Source: Kribbella solani | Lineage (GTDB): Bacteria > Actinomycetota > Actinomycetes > Propionibacteriales > Kribbellaceae | Reading direction: 5' to 3' | Assembly: GCF_014205295.1 (NCBI RefSeq) | Contig: NZ_JACHNF010000001.1 | Location: 2,728,001-2,792,000 of the forward strand | Length of the DNA: 64,000 nucleotides | Part shown: positions 9,246 through 20,000 of the stretch, one piece after another | Position numbering within the stretch: position 1 is the first letter of the stretch | How the letters are laid out: every line of letters starts with the position of its first letter | The notes under the pieces: model-generated | Database searches by the model: none | What the model was told of the DNA's origin: nothing | The model's input: the letters and a program-made list of their open reading frames with translations, nothing else | Program-made: the position numbers and the translations under genes

Positions 9246-9724
9246 GTGGGCGGAGCAGGCGGAGAGACCGCCCCGCCGTCTTCGACAATCTGCGAGCTCA
9301 GCACGCGCAGCAGCTCGGGATCGGCGTAAACCTCGGCGGTGTTGCGCCATTCGGTGATCAGCTGCACGACTGGCGCGGGATTGCCGAACTCGGCGCCGGC
9401 GCCCATCACCTCGATGAAATCGCGGACGAATTCGATCTTCTCGTCAGTGGGCAGGAACCTGATCCAGGGGAAAACCTGGGGCAACACATCCAGCAGGTGC
9501 TTCGAGCGCAGCACCGGGTCACCGGCGATGGCACCCAGCAGCCGGATGGCCAGATTCACCACCACCTCGTCCTGCTCCGCCTTGGACGCGGTGGTGAGGA
9601 TCAAATCCTCCTCCACGCCTCGCCGACGGACACGCAGCGCCCGGGCACGACTCTGCTTCAGCTTCTCAACTGTCTCGTTGGAACGCTGAAGCAGGTCGCT
9701 GAACGTCACTTCCTGCAGGCCCAT
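9242..9724 (-). CDS. Phd-like antitoxin candidate
   Basis: A 160-residue protein coupled to the downstream toxin candidate by a GTGA overlap. The N-terminal 55 residues (EVTFSDLLQRSNETVEKL, then ARALRVRRRGVEEDLILT) resemble the Phd/YefM fold: a recognition helix followed by a strand pair with basic residues. The C-terminal helical part is longer than in classic Phd proteins and may wrap the toxin. Two tandem copies of a 10-bp sequence lie directly before the start, as expected for an autoregulated antitoxin. It could be a DUF-type member rather than true Phd. Confidence 0.55.
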   Translation of the reverse strand: MGLQEVTFSDLLQRSNETVEKLKQSRARALRVRRRGVEEDLILTTASKAEQDEVVVNLAIRLLGAIAGDPVLRSKHLLDVLPQVFPWIRFLPTDEKIEFVRDFIEVMGAGAEFGNPAPVVQLITEWRNTAEVYADPELLRVLSSQIVEDGGAVSPPAPPT

Positions 9725-9726
9725 AC

Positions 9727-9747
9727 TTCAAAGGTAGTTCAAAGGTA
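9727..9747 (-). promoter_or_regulatory. Tandem 10-bp repeats upstream of the antitoxin start
   Basis: TTCAAAGGTA occurs at 9727-9736 and again at 9738-9747, an 11-base period or about one helical turn. The repeats begin two bases before the ATG at 9724. They are probably operator half-sites for the antitoxin. Confidence 0.5.
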
Positions 9748-9776
9748 TCGCGATCACAACCTGGCTCTGACGCGCG

Positions 9777-11033
9777 TCAGGACAGGGCTGAGCCGGCCTT
9801 GTAGGTGGCCCAGGTGGTGTTCCAGTCGGTCCAGCCGTTGCCTGGTTCCATGTGGCGGGAGGTGCCGGTGACGATGACCGGGTCGCCGCGGAGGGTCTGG
9901 TTGTAGTACCACTGGGCGTCCTTGAGGCTCATGCCGACGCAGCCGTGGCTGACGTTGGCGCTGCCCTGGCTGCCGGTGGACCACGGGGCGCCGTGGATGA
10001 ACTCGCCGGAGCTGGTGACCCGCTGGGCCCAGCGCACGTCGCTGATGTTGTAGTAGTTCGGGTCGCCGGGCTTGATGCCGACGGTGGCGGCGTCCATCCG
10101 CTTGGTCGGGAACTTCTCCATGATCACCTTGACGCCGCTGCGGGTGGTGAACCCGTCCTTGCCGGCGGTGATCGGGATGGACCGGGCCAGTTTGCCGTTG
10201 ATCGTCACGGTCATCACGTGCTTCTTCACGTTCACGTTGCTGACCACGGACTTGCCGATGTCGAAGGCGATCGTCCGGCTGGACGTACCCCAGGTGTTGT
10301 TGCCCGCGTTCACGCCCTGGGTGTCGATGTTCACGGTCACCTTGGTACCGGCCGGCCAGTAGTTCTTCGGGCGGTAGTTGACCTGCTTGCTGTTCACCCA
10401 GTGCCAGCTGCCGTCGACCGGGACCGAGGTCTTCACGGACAGCTGCTTCTCGACCGCGGCACGGTCCTTGACCGGGTTGTTCCAGTAGATCTGGATCGGC
10501 AGCGCGACGCCGACGGTCTCCCCGTTCAGCGGGACCACCGATGCCTTCAGGCTCTTCGTCGCCTTCAGCGTCTTGAAGGTCGAGCTGATCGGTACGCTCG
10601 CGCCGTCCGTACCCTCCGCGGAACCACTGACCGTGTACGTCGCGTTCGGCTTGAGCAGCGCGGCGGAGGTCCACTGGGTCTTGTCGGTGTTGAAGCTGCC
10701 GGTGACCTTGTCGCCGTCGTCGTCCTTCAGCGTCACGTCGTTGAGCTTGCCCGCCGTCGTGCTCACGGTGACCGGCTTGTCCGGCTGCACCGCGGTCGCG
10801 CCCTTGGCCGGCACCACCGAGATCGCCGCCGCGGCGGACTCCGACGGGGTGGTCGACGCGCCTGGCGTGTTCGAGGCACCCGGGGTGCTGCTCTGCGAGC
10901 TCGACGCACCCGGCGTCGACTGGCCGTTGCCACCGCTGCCGGCCTTCGTGTCACTGCAGGCCGTCCCGGCCACCAGCAGCACGCAAATGCCGGCCACGGC
11001 CAGGCCGTGCTTCCTCACCGAACCGCTTACCAT
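9777..11033 (-). CDS. L,D-transpeptidase lipoprotein
   Basis: Forms 3-3 cross-links in peptidoglycan at the outer face of the membrane. The 418-residue protein has a lipoprotein signal with lipobox VAGTAC, then a Gly/Ser/Pro-rich linker, two Ig-like domains (about 70-260) and a YkuD catalytic domain. The active-site motif is SHGCVGMS with Cys365, and an upstream His lies in the FIHGAPW strand. This layout matches mycobacterial LdtMt2-type enzymes. GGGGAGAG precedes the ATG at a good distance. Confidence 0.92.
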   Translation of the reverse strand: MVSGSVRKHGLAVAGICVLLVAGTACSDTKAGSGGNGQSTPGASSSQSSTPGASNTPGASTTPSESAAAAISVVPAKGATAVQPDKPVTVSTTAGKLNDVTLKDDDGDKVTGSFNTDKTQWTSAALLKPNATYTVSGSAEGTDGASVPISSTFKTLKATKSLKASVVPLNGETVGVALPIQIYWNNPVKDRAAVEKQLSVKTSVPVDGSWHWVNSKQVNYRPKNYWPAGTKVTVNIDTQGVNAGNNTWGTSSRTIAFDIGKSVVSNVNVKKHVMTVTINGKLARSIPITAGKDGFTTRSGVKVIMEKFPTKRMDAATVGIKPGDPNYYNISDVRWAQRVTSSGEFIHGAPWSTGSQGSANVSHGCVGMSLKDAQWYYNQTLRGDPVIVTGTSRHMEPGNGWTDWNTTWATYKAGSALS

Positions 11034-11176
11034 TCCCCAGCTCTCCCCTGTTTAGTCAAACCGCGGTAAGGGTAACGTGCCGCGGCGACATTTCTCAGCA
11101 TCGCATCACCAGGTAACCGGTACGGACCATAACGATCGCACCGGCTACGCCTCTCAGACATCCTCTAAGACGCACG

Positions 11177-11211
11177 AAAGCGCCGCCCGGTTCGTTCCCG
11201 GACGGCGCTTT
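11177..11211. terminator. Hairpin after ctaF
   Basis: Arms AAAGCGCCGCCCGG (11177-11190) and CCGGACGGCGCTTT (11198-11211) pair with one mismatch and a 7-base loop, ending in TTTT. It lies 15 bases past the ctaF stop. Confidence 0.7.
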
Positions 11212-11226
11212 TCGTACGATTCTCAA

Positions 11227-11622
11227 TCAGTGCGCGTGGTCACCGCGGTAGTACTCGAAGATGAAACCACTCAGCGTGATGATGCCGACCCCGCAGCCGA
11301 CGATGAACAGCCACCAGCCGACGGCGATGCCGAGCACCACCACCGACAGCGACAGCGCGCACCACAGCGGCCACCAGGAGTGTGGCGGGAAGAAGCCGAG
11401 CTCACCGGCCCCTTCGACGATCTCCGCTTCCTTGCGGTCCTCCGGACGGGCGTCCATCCGGCGGGCGGTGACGCTGAGGTAGAACGCCACCAGCAGTGCC
11501 AGGAAGAACGTCATCACCAGCGCGGTGGTACCGGTCGGATCTTCCGACATCAGCCAGTAGATCGGCGTGACCACCAGCAGGAACACACTCAGGATCCCGA
11601 AGACCCAGGCTTCGACCTTCAC
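11227..11622 (-). CDS. ctaF: Cytochrome c oxidase subunit IV
   Basis: A 131-residue membrane protein with four hydrophobic helices, the actinobacterial subunit IV of the aa3 oxidase. It has the characteristic GGA-less helix pair at the N-terminus, a charged loop ([15 protein letters not shown]) and an [11 protein letters not shown] segment before the last two helices. Translation starts at GTG 11622, overlapping the ctaD stop as GTGA. It is the last gene of ctaC-ctaD-ctaF. Confidence 0.93.
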   Translation of the reverse strand: MKVEAWVFGILSVFLLVVTPIYWLMSEDPTGTTALVMTFFLALLVAFYLSVTARRMDARPEDRKEAEIVEGAGELGFFPPHSWWPLWCALSLSVVVLGIAVGWWLFIVGCGVGIITLSGFIFEYYRGDHAH

Positions 11623-13409
11623 GCCTTGTCCTTCCCTTCGGTCCCGCTATCGCCGGAGTCGTCAGCCTGCTCGACCTGCTCGGCCAGCTGGTCGACCCGG
11701 CCCGCGTCGTCACCCGCGTCCAGCAGGTTGTCCTTGCCGGCCTTGTTGTCCGGGTACTCCGCCAGGGCGATGTCCGCGTGGTGCAGATCGAACGCCGGCG
11801 ACTCGGAACGGATCCGCGGCAGCGACACGAAGTTGTGCCGCGGCGGCGGGGAACTGGTCGCCCACTCCAGCGAACGGCCCCAGCCCCACGGGTCGTCGAC
11901 ACCGACCTTGGGCGACTTACGGGACTTGTAGACGTTGTAGAAGAACGGCAGCATCGACATGCCGAGAATGAAGGCGCCAATGCTGGAAACCTCGTTCAGC
12001 GTGGTGAAGCCTTCGTTCGCGCCGTAGTCGGCGTACCGCCGCGGCATGCCCTCGACACCCAGCCAGTGCTGGACCAGGAACGTGGTGTGGAAGCCGATGA
12101 ACAGCAGCCAGAAGTGCAGTTTGCCGAGCCGCTCGTCGAGCATCCGCCCGGTGAACTTCGGCCACCAGAAGTAGAACCCTGCGAACATCGCGAACACGAC
12201 CGTACCGAAGACGACGTAGTGGAAGTGCGCCACCACGAAGTACGAGTCGGAGAGCTGGTAGTCGAGCGCCGGCGAGGCCAGGATGACGCCGGTCAGACCG
12301 CCGAAGAGGAAGGTGGTCAGGAAGCCCACCGACCAGAGCATCGGTGTGTCGAACGACACCGATCCGCCCCAGATCGTGCCGATCCAGTTGAAGAACTTCA
12401 CTCCGGTCGGTACGGCGATCAGGAAGGTCATGAACGAGAAGAACGGCAGGTTCACCGCGCCGGTGACGAACATGTGGTGCGCCCACACCGCCACCGAAAG
12501 GACCGCGATACCGAGCGTCGCGCTGACCAGGCCGATGTACCCGAAGACGGGCTTGCGGCTGAACACCGGCAGGATCTCGGTGACGATGCCGAAGAACGGC
12601 AGCGCGATGATGTACACCTCTGGATGCCCGAAGAACCAGAACAGGTGTTGCCAGAGTATGGGTCCGCCGTTTGCCGCGTCGAAGACGTGTGCCCCGAGTG
12701 ATCGATCCGCCTCCAGCACCAGCAGCGCCGCCGCCAGGATCGGGAACGCGATCAGTACCAGGATCGACGTGACCAGGATGTTCCAGGTGAAGATCGGCAT
12801 CCGGAACATGGTCATGCCGGGCGCGCGCATGGTGATGATGGTGGTGATGAAGTTCACCGCGCCGAGGATCGTACCCAGACCGGCCAGGTACAGGCCCATG
12901 ATCCACAGGTCGCCGCCGACACCCGGTGAGCGGACCGCGTTGGACAGCGGCGCGTACGCGAACCAGCCGAAGTCGGCCGCGCCGCCCGGAGTGAAGAAGC
13001 CGCTGATCGTGATCGTGCCGCCGAACAGGAACAGCCAGTAGCTGAACATGTTCAGCCGCGGGAACGCGACGTCCGGGGCACCGATCTGGATCGGCATGAT
13101 CTCGTTCGCGAAGCCGACGAACAGCGGCGTCGCGAACAGCAGCAGCATGATCGTGCCGTGCATGGTGAAGAGCTGGTTGTAGACCTCTTCGTTCACGATC
13201 TGCAGGCCCGGCTTGGCCAGCTCGGCGCGGATCAGCAGCGCCATCACGCCGCCGATCAGGAAGAACACGAACGACGTGACCAGGTACATGTGCCCGATCA
13301 GCTTGTGGTCGGTCGTGGTCAGGTACTTGACCAGCAGCTGGCCCTTGGTACGCCGCCGGGGCAGCGCGGTGGTACCGATAGCGCCGGTGCGCTCGGCGAA
13401 GTCGGTCAC
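11619..13409 (-). CDS. ctaD: Cytochrome c oxidase subunit I
   Basis: The 596-residue catalytic subunit holding haem a, haem a3 and CuB. Landmarks are FTMHGTIM (haem a ligand region), [14 protein letters not shown] (CuB His and the cross-linked Tyr), the AHHMF pair and the HFHYVVFG ligand helix. The C-terminal tail beyond about residue 540 is charged and variable. It starts at GTG 13409 overlapping the ctaC stop. The gene is highly conserved and looks intact. Confidence 0.97.
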   Translation of the reverse strand: MTDFAERTGAIGTTALPRRRTKGQLLVKYLTTTDHKLIGHMYLVTSFVFFLIGGVMALLIRAELAKPGLQIVNEEVYNQLFTMHGTIMLLLFATPLFVGFANEIMPIQIGAPDVAFPRLNMFSYWLFLFGGTITISGFFTPGGAADFGWFAYAPLSNAVRSPGVGGDLWIMGLYLAGLGTILGAVNFITTIITMRAPGMTMFRMPIFTWNILVTSILVLIAFPILAAALLVLEADRSLGAHVFDAANGGPILWQHLFWFFGHPEVYIIALPFFGIVTEILPVFSRKPVFGYIGLVSATLGIAVLSVAVWAHHMFVTGAVNLPFFSFMTFLIAVPTGVKFFNWIGTIWGGSVSFDTPMLWSVGFLTTFLFGGLTGVILASPALDYQLSDSYFVVAHFHYVVFGTVVFAMFAGFYFWWPKFTGRMLDERLGKLHFWLLFIGFHTTFLVQHWLGVEGMPRRYADYGANEGFTTLNEVSSIGAFILGMSMLPFFYNVYKSRKSPKVGVDDPWGWGRSLEWATSSPPPRHNFVSLPRIRSESPAFDLHHADIALAEYPDNKAGKDNLLDAGDDAGRVDQLAEQVEQADDSGDSGTEGKDKA

Positions 13410-14290
13410 TTGTGACCCCCGGTCCCGAGAATGGTCGTGGCGTCGGCGCCACCTGTTGCCGCGCCGGTCTGGCCCTTGGCGGCCAGCTCGCGCAGGTGTG
13501 CGTCGTACTCGTCGCGGCTGACCACCTTGACGCTGAAGACCATCCGGCTGTGGTACAGGCCGCAGAGCTCAGCGCACTTGCCGGCGAAGGTGCCGGTCTT
13601 GGTCGGGGTCAGCTCGAACTTGTTGGTCTTGCCCGGGATCACGTCGAGCTTGAAGTAGAACGACGGCACCCAGAAGGAGTGGATCACGTCCTGCGCGGTC
13701 AGGTCGAAGTGCACCGACTCGTTCACCGGCAGCCACAGCGTGGCCGGCTTGTCCAGGGTGCCGGTCTCCCAGACGCCCTGCTTGCCGTCGACGGTGTCCT
13801 TGTAGTTGAAGGTCCACTGCCACTGCTGGCCCACCACGTTCACGGTGTGCTGCGGGTTGGCGTCCATCTTGGTCACCTGGTTGCCGTGCTCCACGGTGTA
13901 GAAGAACAGCACACCGATGATCGCGAACGGTGCCAGCGTGTAGAGCACCTCCAGCGGCAGGTTGTAGCGCACCTGCCGGGGCGCTTCCTCGTTCCGCTTG
14001 CGGTACCGCACCACGACGAACAGGATCAGGCCCCAGACCATCACACCGATGATCAGTGCGGCCGTCCAGGCGCCGATCCAGAGGCTTCTGATCGCCTCGG
14101 TCCGGTCAGATGCACCCTCGGGCAGACCGAGTCGTTTCCACTGCTCAGTGGTCGCCGACGAACAACCGGTCAGCAACAGGGTGCCGAGCACCACTGCCGC
14201 ACCGACCAGTAGGCGTCGCTTCGCCGGACGTGTGGCACCAGCAGAACCTGCCGGTCGCTCATCCACTCCGGGCGTGCCGTTCGAACCCAC
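13406..14290 (-). CDS. ctaC: Cytochrome c oxidase subunit II (lipoprotein)
   Basis: A 294-residue protein carrying the CuA centre that receives electrons from QcrC. It has a lipoprotein signal (lipobox LLTGC), two membrane helices and a cupredoxin domain ending in [12 protein letters not shown] (239-250), where Cys239, Cys243, His247 and Met250 are CuA ligands. The frame extends to 14533, but that extension runs antisense into the divergent gene; GTG 14290, with GGGAAGGGAAAGG upstream, gives the normal family start. It is first in ctaC-ctaD-ctaF. Confidence 0.95.
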   Translation of the reverse strand: MGSNGTPGVDERPAGSAGATRPAKRRLLVGAAVVLGTLLLTGCSSATTEQWKRLGLPEGASDRTEAIRSLWIGAWTAALIIGVMVWGLILFVVVRYRKRNEEAPRQVRYNLPLEVLYTLAPFAIIGVLFFYTVEHGNQVTKMDANPQHTVNVVGQQWQWTFNYKDTVDGKQGVWETGTLDKPATLWLPVNESVHFDLTAQDVIHSFWVPSFYFKLDVIPGKTNKFELTPTKTGTFAGKCAELCGLYHSRMVFSVKVVSRDEYDAHLRELAAKGQTGAATGGADATTILGTGGHK

Positions 14291-14384
14291 GGGGCGCCTT
14301 TCCCTTCCCAAGTGAGACTGACGACCAAACACTACTGGACACCCTCCCGGCTTCCGCGCATAGGTAGGGCTTAGCGTTTCCCGT

Positions 14385-15500
14385 GTGAGTGAGCGTGCGT
14401 ATCTGGACGCCGCGTCGGCCGAGCCGATGCACCCCGCGGCGCGGGAAATGTTGCTGTCGGCGGTGGATTCCGGCTGGGCCGATCCGGTCCGTCTGCACCA
14501 TGAAGGACGGACTGCCAGACTGCTGCTGGACAACGCCCGCGCAGTGCTTGCTCAGGCCGTTGGAGTGCGTCCTGACGAGCTGTACCTGACCACGTCCGGC
14601 ACAGCGGCCATCGAGGTCGGTCTGGCCGCTCTGACGGCCGCACGGCGCCGCGTCGGTACGACAGTGGTGCACAGTGCGGTCGAGCACTCCGCTGTACTGC
14701 ACAGCGCCGGTGACGCGGGTGTGGAGATCGGTGTGGACATCCGCGGCCAGGTGGATCAGGAGGCGTTCGCCCATGCCGTACGCGAGCCGGGTGTGGCCGT
14801 GGCTGCTGTCCAGTCGGCCAACCATGAAGTGGGTACGAGGCAACCGATCGCCGCGATCGCCCAGGACTGCAACGACGTACCGCTGTTTGTTGATGCATCA
14901 GCGTCGATAGGACATGACCCAGTCCCCACCGGCTGGTCGATGCTGGCGGCCAGTGCGCACAAGTGGGGCGGTCCGGCCGGTGTAGGACTACTGGCGGTAC
15001 GGAAAGGCACGCGGATCGCTCCGCCCTGGCCGATGGACCAGCGCGAGGACGGCCTGTCCCCCGGCTTCCCGGACGTACCGAACGCACTGGCGGCCGCTGC
15101 AGCTCTGCAAGCGCGTCTGAGTGAAGCCGATGAACTCAACAAACAGCATCGGACCTGGATAGACGAGCTGCGGCACCGGATCGCCACCGACGTACCGGAC
15201 GTGGAGGTAGTAGGTGATCCGGACGATCGCCTGCCGCACATCCTCACGTTCTCGTGTCTGTACGTAGACGGCGAGGCCCTGGTGACTGCATTGGATGCTG
15301 AGGGCTTCGCTGTCTCCAGCGGTTCGGCGTGTACGTCCAGCACGCTCCGCCCGTCGCATGTACTGGCAGCCATGGGCGTACTGACTCATGGCAACGTACG
15401 GGTGTCACTGAGCCGCGAGACCAGCCACGAGGACGTCCAACGGTTCAGTGCGGTGCTCCCGGGCATCGTGCAGCGGATCAGAGCAGAGGTGGGGATGTGA
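14385..15500 (+). CDS. Cysteine desulfurase (class V aminotransferase fold)
   Basis: A PLP enzyme of 371 residues that removes sulfur from cysteine as an enzyme-bound persulfide. The PLP lysine is Lys193 in SAHKWGG. The persulfide cysteine is Cys316 in SSGSACTSSTLRPSHVL, a long NifS/IscS-type loop. The NHEVGT motif (146-151) is also present. It starts at GTG 14385 and is coupled to a TusA-like sulfur carrier by a GTGA overlap, suggesting transfer to TusA for tRNA thiolation, molybdopterin or Fe-S work. It is divergent from ctaC. Confidence 0.93.
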   Translation: MSERAYLDAASAEPMHPAAREMLLSAVDSGWADPVRLHHEGRTARLLLDNARAVLAQAVGVRPDELYLTTSGTAAIEVGLAALTAARRRVGTTVVHSAVEHSAVLHSAGDAGVEIGVDIRGQVDQEAFAHAVREPGVAVAAVQSANHEVGTRQPIAAIAQDCNDVPLFVDASASIGHDPVPTGWSMLAASAHKWGGPAGVGLLAVRKGTRIAPPWPMDQREDGLSPGFPDVPNALAAAAALQARLSEADELNKQHRTWIDELRHRIATDVPDVEVVGDPDDRLPHILTFSCLYVDGEALVTALDAEGFAVSSGSACTSSTLRPSHVLAAMGVLTHGNVRVSLSRETSHEDVQRFSAVLPGIVQRIRAEVGM

Positions 15501-15709
15501 ACGTCGAGCTGGACTGCCGCGGCCTGCTCTGCCCACTCCCGGTGATCAAACTGGCCAAGGCGCTACCGACCGTTGCCGTCGGCGACACCATCACCGTGCT
15601 CGCCGACGACCCAGCCGCGGCGACCGACATCCCGGCGTGGTGCCGGATGCGTTCCCAGGAGCTGGTGTCGGCCGGGGAAAATCAGTACGTCGTACGCCGG
15701 GTCGGCTGA
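15497..15709 (+). CDS. TusA-family sulfur carrier
   Basis: A 70-residue protein with the CPxP signature in GLLCPLP. Cys12 would carry the persulfide received from the desulfurase encoded immediately upstream. GTG 15497 overlaps the desulfurase stop. The length and the DDPAAATDIPAWC segment are typical. A fixed desulfurase-TusA pair suggests a dedicated relay; the final acceptor is not shown by this context. Confidence 0.9.
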   Translation: MNVELDCRGLLCPLPVIKLAKALPTVAVGDTITVLADDPAAATDIPAWCRMRSQELVSAGENQYVVRRVG

Positions 15710-15722
15710 CACACTCCGCGCT

Positions 15723-16277
15723 GTGACTGATTTCGCGTACAAACCGACCCTCACCGGCGAACTGGTCGTCCTGCGGCCGATGGATGCGGGGGACTACGAG
15801 GCCCTGTTCGCCGCGATGAACGACCCGGAGGTGATGCGTTTCACGGGCAGCCACGGGGAGATCGGCGAGGAACGCGCCCGGGAGTGGTGCCGGACGCGGA
15901 AGGACCAGACCGACCGGCTGGATCTGGTTGTCATCGACCGCCAGACCGATCAGGTCGTCGGTGAGGTCGTACTGAACCAGTGGGACCCCGACAACCAGAG
16001 CTGCAGCTTCCGCATCCTGATCGGCCCGGCCGGCCAGGGCCGTGGCCTGGGCAGCGAAGCGACCCGGATGATTGTCGGCTATGGCATCGAGCAGCTCGGC
16101 CTGCACCGGATCAGCCTCGGCGTCTTCGCGTTCAACCCGCGCGCACAGCGGGCGTACGAGAAGGCCGGCTTCAAGCGCGAGGGCGTACTCCGGGACGCGC
16201 TGCGCTGGGACGGCGAGTGGCACGACGAGGTGGTGATGTCCGTGCTGGCCACGGAATGGATACCGTCTGAGGTGTGA
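15723..16277 (+). CDS. GNAT acetyltransferase (RimJ/RimL type)
   Basis: A 184-residue acetyl-CoA-dependent N-acetyltransferase. The pyrophosphate-binding loop is at GPAGQGRGLGSEA (about 104-116), and the late motif ARAQRAYEKAGF-type stretch (NPRAQRAYEKAGF) is typical of the RimJ/RimL branch that acetylates protein N-termini or small molecules. GTG 15723 lies 13 bases after tusA. Its stop overlaps the sirtuin start (GTGA), placing an acetyltransferase and a deacylase in one transcript. Confidence 0.88.
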   Translation: MTDFAYKPTLTGELVVLRPMDAGDYEALFAAMNDPEVMRFTGSHGEIGEERAREWCRTRKDQTDRLDLVVIDRQTDQVVGEVVLNQWDPDNQSCSFRILIGPAGQGRGLGSEATRMIVGYGIEQLGLHRISLGVFAFNPRAQRAYEKAGFKREGVLRDALRWDGEWHDEVVMSVLATEWIPSEV

Positions 16278-16996
16278 TCGACGCCGAACGCATCGCCGTA
16301 CTGACCGGAGCCGGGATCTCGACTGCCTCGGGGATCCCGGACTTCCGTGGACCGGAGGGTGTCTGGACCAAGAACCCGGGCGCGGAGGCGATGTTCGACA
16401 TCGACGAGTACGTCGCGCACCGGGACGTACGGGTGGCGTCATGGAAGCACCGGCTCGCCGTACCTGCCTGGCTGGCTGAACCGAACGCCGGCCACCACGC
16501 ACTGGTCGAACTGGAGCGACAAAGCCGTCTGACCGGCCTGGTGACTCAGAACGTCGATGGACTGCACCAGAAGGCCGGATCGTCGCCGGAGCTCGTCCAT
16601 GAGCTGCACGGCACTGTCTGGTACGTCGACTGCCTGCAGTGCGACCGCCGCATCCCGATGGCCGACGTACTCCCTCGGCTAGAGTCCGGCGAGGAGGACC
16701 CGGCCTGTGCGGTCTGCGGCGGCATCTTGAAGTCCGCGACGATCTCGTTCGGCCAGTCGCTCGACCGGGCCGTACTGGATCGCGCTGTTGCGGCTACTGC
16801 CACTGCCGAGGTCTTTCTGGCCATCGGCACGTCACTGCAGGTCTACCCGGCCGCAGGTCTCTGTGACCTGGCACTGAGCGACGGCAAGCCGCTGATCATC
16901 CTGAACGCCCAGCCGACCCCGTACGACGACCAGGCGACCACTGTGCTGCGTACGCCGATCGAAACGACGCTCCCAGGCCTCCTGGGCCCTGCATGA
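16274..16996 (+). CDS. NAD-dependent protein deacylase (sirtuin)
   Basis: A 240-residue SIR2-family enzyme that removes acyl groups from lysines using NAD. Motifs in order: GAGIST (12-17), TQNVDGLH (91-98), catalytic His112 in HELHGT, and a zinc site of Cys120, Cys123, Cys145 and Cys148. The GTSLQVYPAA segment closes the NAD site. The order and size are class III/U bacterial type. It is coupled to the preceding GNAT gene. Confidence 0.94.
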   Translation: MIDAERIAVLTGAGISTASGIPDFRGPEGVWTKNPGAEAMFDIDEYVAHRDVRVASWKHRLAVPAWLAEPNAGHHALVELERQSRLTGLVTQNVDGLHQKAGSSPELVHELHGTVWYVDCLQCDRRIPMADVLPRLESGEEDPACAVCGGILKSATISFGQSLDRAVLDRAVAATATAEVFLAIGTSLQVYPAAGLCDLALSDGKPLIILNAQPTPYDDQATTVLRTPIETTLPGLLGPA

Positions 16997-16998
16997 AG

Positions 16999-17031
16999 CT
17001 GGGCCCTGCCTGAAGAACAGACAGGGCCCAG
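16999..17031. terminator. Terminator between the sirtuin and PIG-L genes
   Basis: A perfect 10-bp stem CTGGGCCCTG / CAGGGCCCAG, extended inward by CTG/CAG, sits in the 43-base gap between two convergent genes. A further partial copy of the left arm overlaps the sirtuin stop. Confidence 0.75.
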
Positions 17032-17039
17032 TACTCCGA

Positions 17040-20000
17040 TCAGCGGTTGAGCTTCAGATCCAGTGCCTGAACCTCGTCCTTCGGGGTCTGGTACGAGATG
17101 AGCAGCCGGCCGTCCTTCAGCAGGGCGCTGCGCTGAGCCGCCGTGATCGGGATCGACAGGTGCTTCGTCTTCGACGTGATCTGGCTCGCCGTGTGGTTCA
17201 CGACGTGCCCGCTCATGTCCGGCGACCAGGCCGGGTAGCCACCGTCGGACACCGCGCACGGCGTGAAGCCGTAGTCCGGAGCCGGGTCGGCAGCAGGTGA
17301 GCAGCTGGTCGTGTACACCGGAATCGCACCGATCAGACCGGTCCACAGGAACAGCTGTGCACTACCCGAACCGGTCGACGACACATCCACCTCGACAGTG
17401 GACTTCTCGACCGACACCTTCTTCACCTTCAGCGAGTTCGACGCCGGTGCCGGCACCCGACCGGAGATCGGTACGCCGTTGCGCGCCGACTGGGCGATCG
17501 TCTGCGGCGACAGCACGCCGTTCAGGTTCGGGTTCGACACGTTCGGCGCACTCGGCTTGGTCGGACGATCCGCCGGCGGGGTGTAGCCCGCGACGGTCGC
17601 CTGACCCCAGCGGTACGGGTCGGACTGGACACTGCCCAGCGCCGACCAGCCGAGCCGGGTGCTCATGTCGATGTGCCGCAGCGTCGTGGTGCCCGCTGCC
17701 GAGGTGTCGTCGTTGTCGTACGGCGTGATGTTCAGACCCAGCTTCGCCGGGTCCACCGCGGCCGGCAGGTTCGACAGCGGGATCTTCACCTCGAGGTCGT
17801 ACCCACCACCGGTGTACGCATGCGGCACCGTGGTCTCGTTCGACCCGACCCACTTCGCGGTCGAGGCGACCTGGACGCCCGGAGCGTTCGGCGCGTCGCT
17901 GACGTTCTTCGCCAGCGGCCCGGTCGAGTAGCCCTGGTGGTTGTCGGCGTCACGCGACCAGCAGGCGCCGTTGACGCCGTTGCCGTTCTTGTTCGTGGGG
18001 TCGTTCGTGAACGGGAAGATCCCGAGCTTGAACGTGTTCGCGGTGTCCATCAGGTCCTGCGAAGCGGTACCCCGCGGGTCGAGCAGGATCTCGACCGAGT
18101 CCGCCTGCCAGTGGCCGACGCACTCTTCGGGAGTGACGGCGTACGACTGGTAGTCGTCCTTGATGTGGATGAAGAAGTACAGCGCGTCGTCGGACCAGCT
18201 GACCTTCGCCGTGGAACCCTCACCGGTCGGCGAGACACCACAGTCGTCCACACCCGTACATCCCGACGCGCCCTGCCAGATGCGGCCCAGGTCGAGCGAC
18301 GGACCGGTGTACTCACCAGGAGAGGCCACACCGTCCACCTTCGGCGTGGTGGTCGCCTTGGCGATGGTCGTGTTCGGTACGAGCGACAGCGTCAGCACCT
18401 CGTTGCCAGTACCAGCGGGGGCGCTGTACGTGGTGGTGATCGGAATCGACACGTTCTGGTTCTGCGGCAGCGTGGTGTCGCTGTTCGTCACCTTGAACGT
18501 CACTGTGGTCTCAGCACCGGCAGCCAGGTTGCTGTACGGCTTGGAGACCGCGTCAGCAGTGAAGTTGGCCGGCAGCGTAAGGCTGACCGCGCCACTCTGC
18601 GGCTGGTTCGACCAGTTGTGCACCACTACCGGTACGTCGATGGTCTTGCCGATGCCCATGGACTGGATGGCAGGCGAACGACCGAGCCGGGTGGCCTGCG
18701 GAGCAGTCTTGTCCAACCAGTCGTCGTACTCCTTCCAGTTGCCCCAGCGCTCGAACCGGCCCTCGGTCGCGGACACGATCCGAACCAGGTTGTCGGTGTA
18801 CCCGGTCTTGTTGCCGGTGCTGTACAGCGCCGACACCTTGGCGTTCTGGTTCACAGCCGCGGTCGGGCTGGGCGTAACAGTGAAGGTGACCGTGGTCTCC
18901 TTGTTTCCCTTCACCACACCGACCCGCTGCGGCGGGCTGACCTTCCAGCCATCCGGAACGGTCAGCGCGGCCGTACCCGGCTTCAGCGGACCAGCACCGG
19001 AGCGCAGGTGCAGCGTGGCCTGGAACGGCGTACCGGCAACGTTGAGGAACCGGTCGAAGGTCAGGTACTCCAGCGTGCCGAGCGGAAGGCCGCCCGGGTC
19101 CGGCTTGGTCGCACCGAACAGGATCGCGTCGTCCTGACCAGCAGCCGTGTTGCTGTTCGGCTGGAACGGTACGAACGACTCCGTCATACCGAACCGGGAA
19201 CAGGCAGGCGCCGACGTGCCCTTGTACATCACGCGGCTCTGCGTCGGGTACGCGGCGCGTCCCTCGTCAGCCACCTGCTGCCAGATCTTCGGCGTACCGG
19301 CAGGCTGACCCTGCAGATTGCCGGCCGGCCACTTGTACGGCGAGTTGTACCCGGTCCACACACCGGCAACGGTGTCGAGACCAGTCGGCGTGAAACCGGT
19401 CGTACAGTTCGCGGCAGTGGTCGTACCGCCCGTACCCGCGGTGGCACCGCCGGAGAAGACCTTCTTCACCTGCCAGGTGCTGAGCGCGTCCTTACCCTTC
19501 AGCTGCTCCGGGAACATGCTCGGGTCGGCCGCAGCGAGTACGCCCTCCCAGATCAGCCGCCCGGCCTGCTGGTGGTTGCCGTGACCCGCGGCGAGCGTCG
19601 GCGTGAAGCCGATGTACACCTCGGGCTGCGTCTCCCGGATCACCCGGGTGACCCGGCGCAGCGTCTCCTCGTGGTTCCAGAAGTACTGCGTCAGCGGCGC
19701 GCTCTGGTTGTAGAAGAAGTCGACACGGTCCAGGTTGAAGATGTCGATCGTGCCGGACCGGTAGTGCGCGACCCGGTCCTCGTTCTCGCGGCGCAGACCC
19801 AGGTCGGGACCCAGTTCGGTACCGGCCGAGTTCCCGCCGCCCTCACCTCGGGTCACCATGATCACGCCGCATTTGGTGCCGTACCGGTCGTGCCAGACGC
19901 CACAGGGGCCGATGATGCTGGTGTCGTCGTCGGGGTGGGCCCACTCCCCCATGACGTCGATCTTGGTCGCCCGGTCGGCGACGTACTTGGCCGGACCGGG

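Noticed and set aside
13406-14533. An extended CtaC start 81 residues upstream
   Set aside because: It would overlap the divergent desulfurase gene; GTG 14290 has a ribosome-binding site and precedes the lipoprotein signal.
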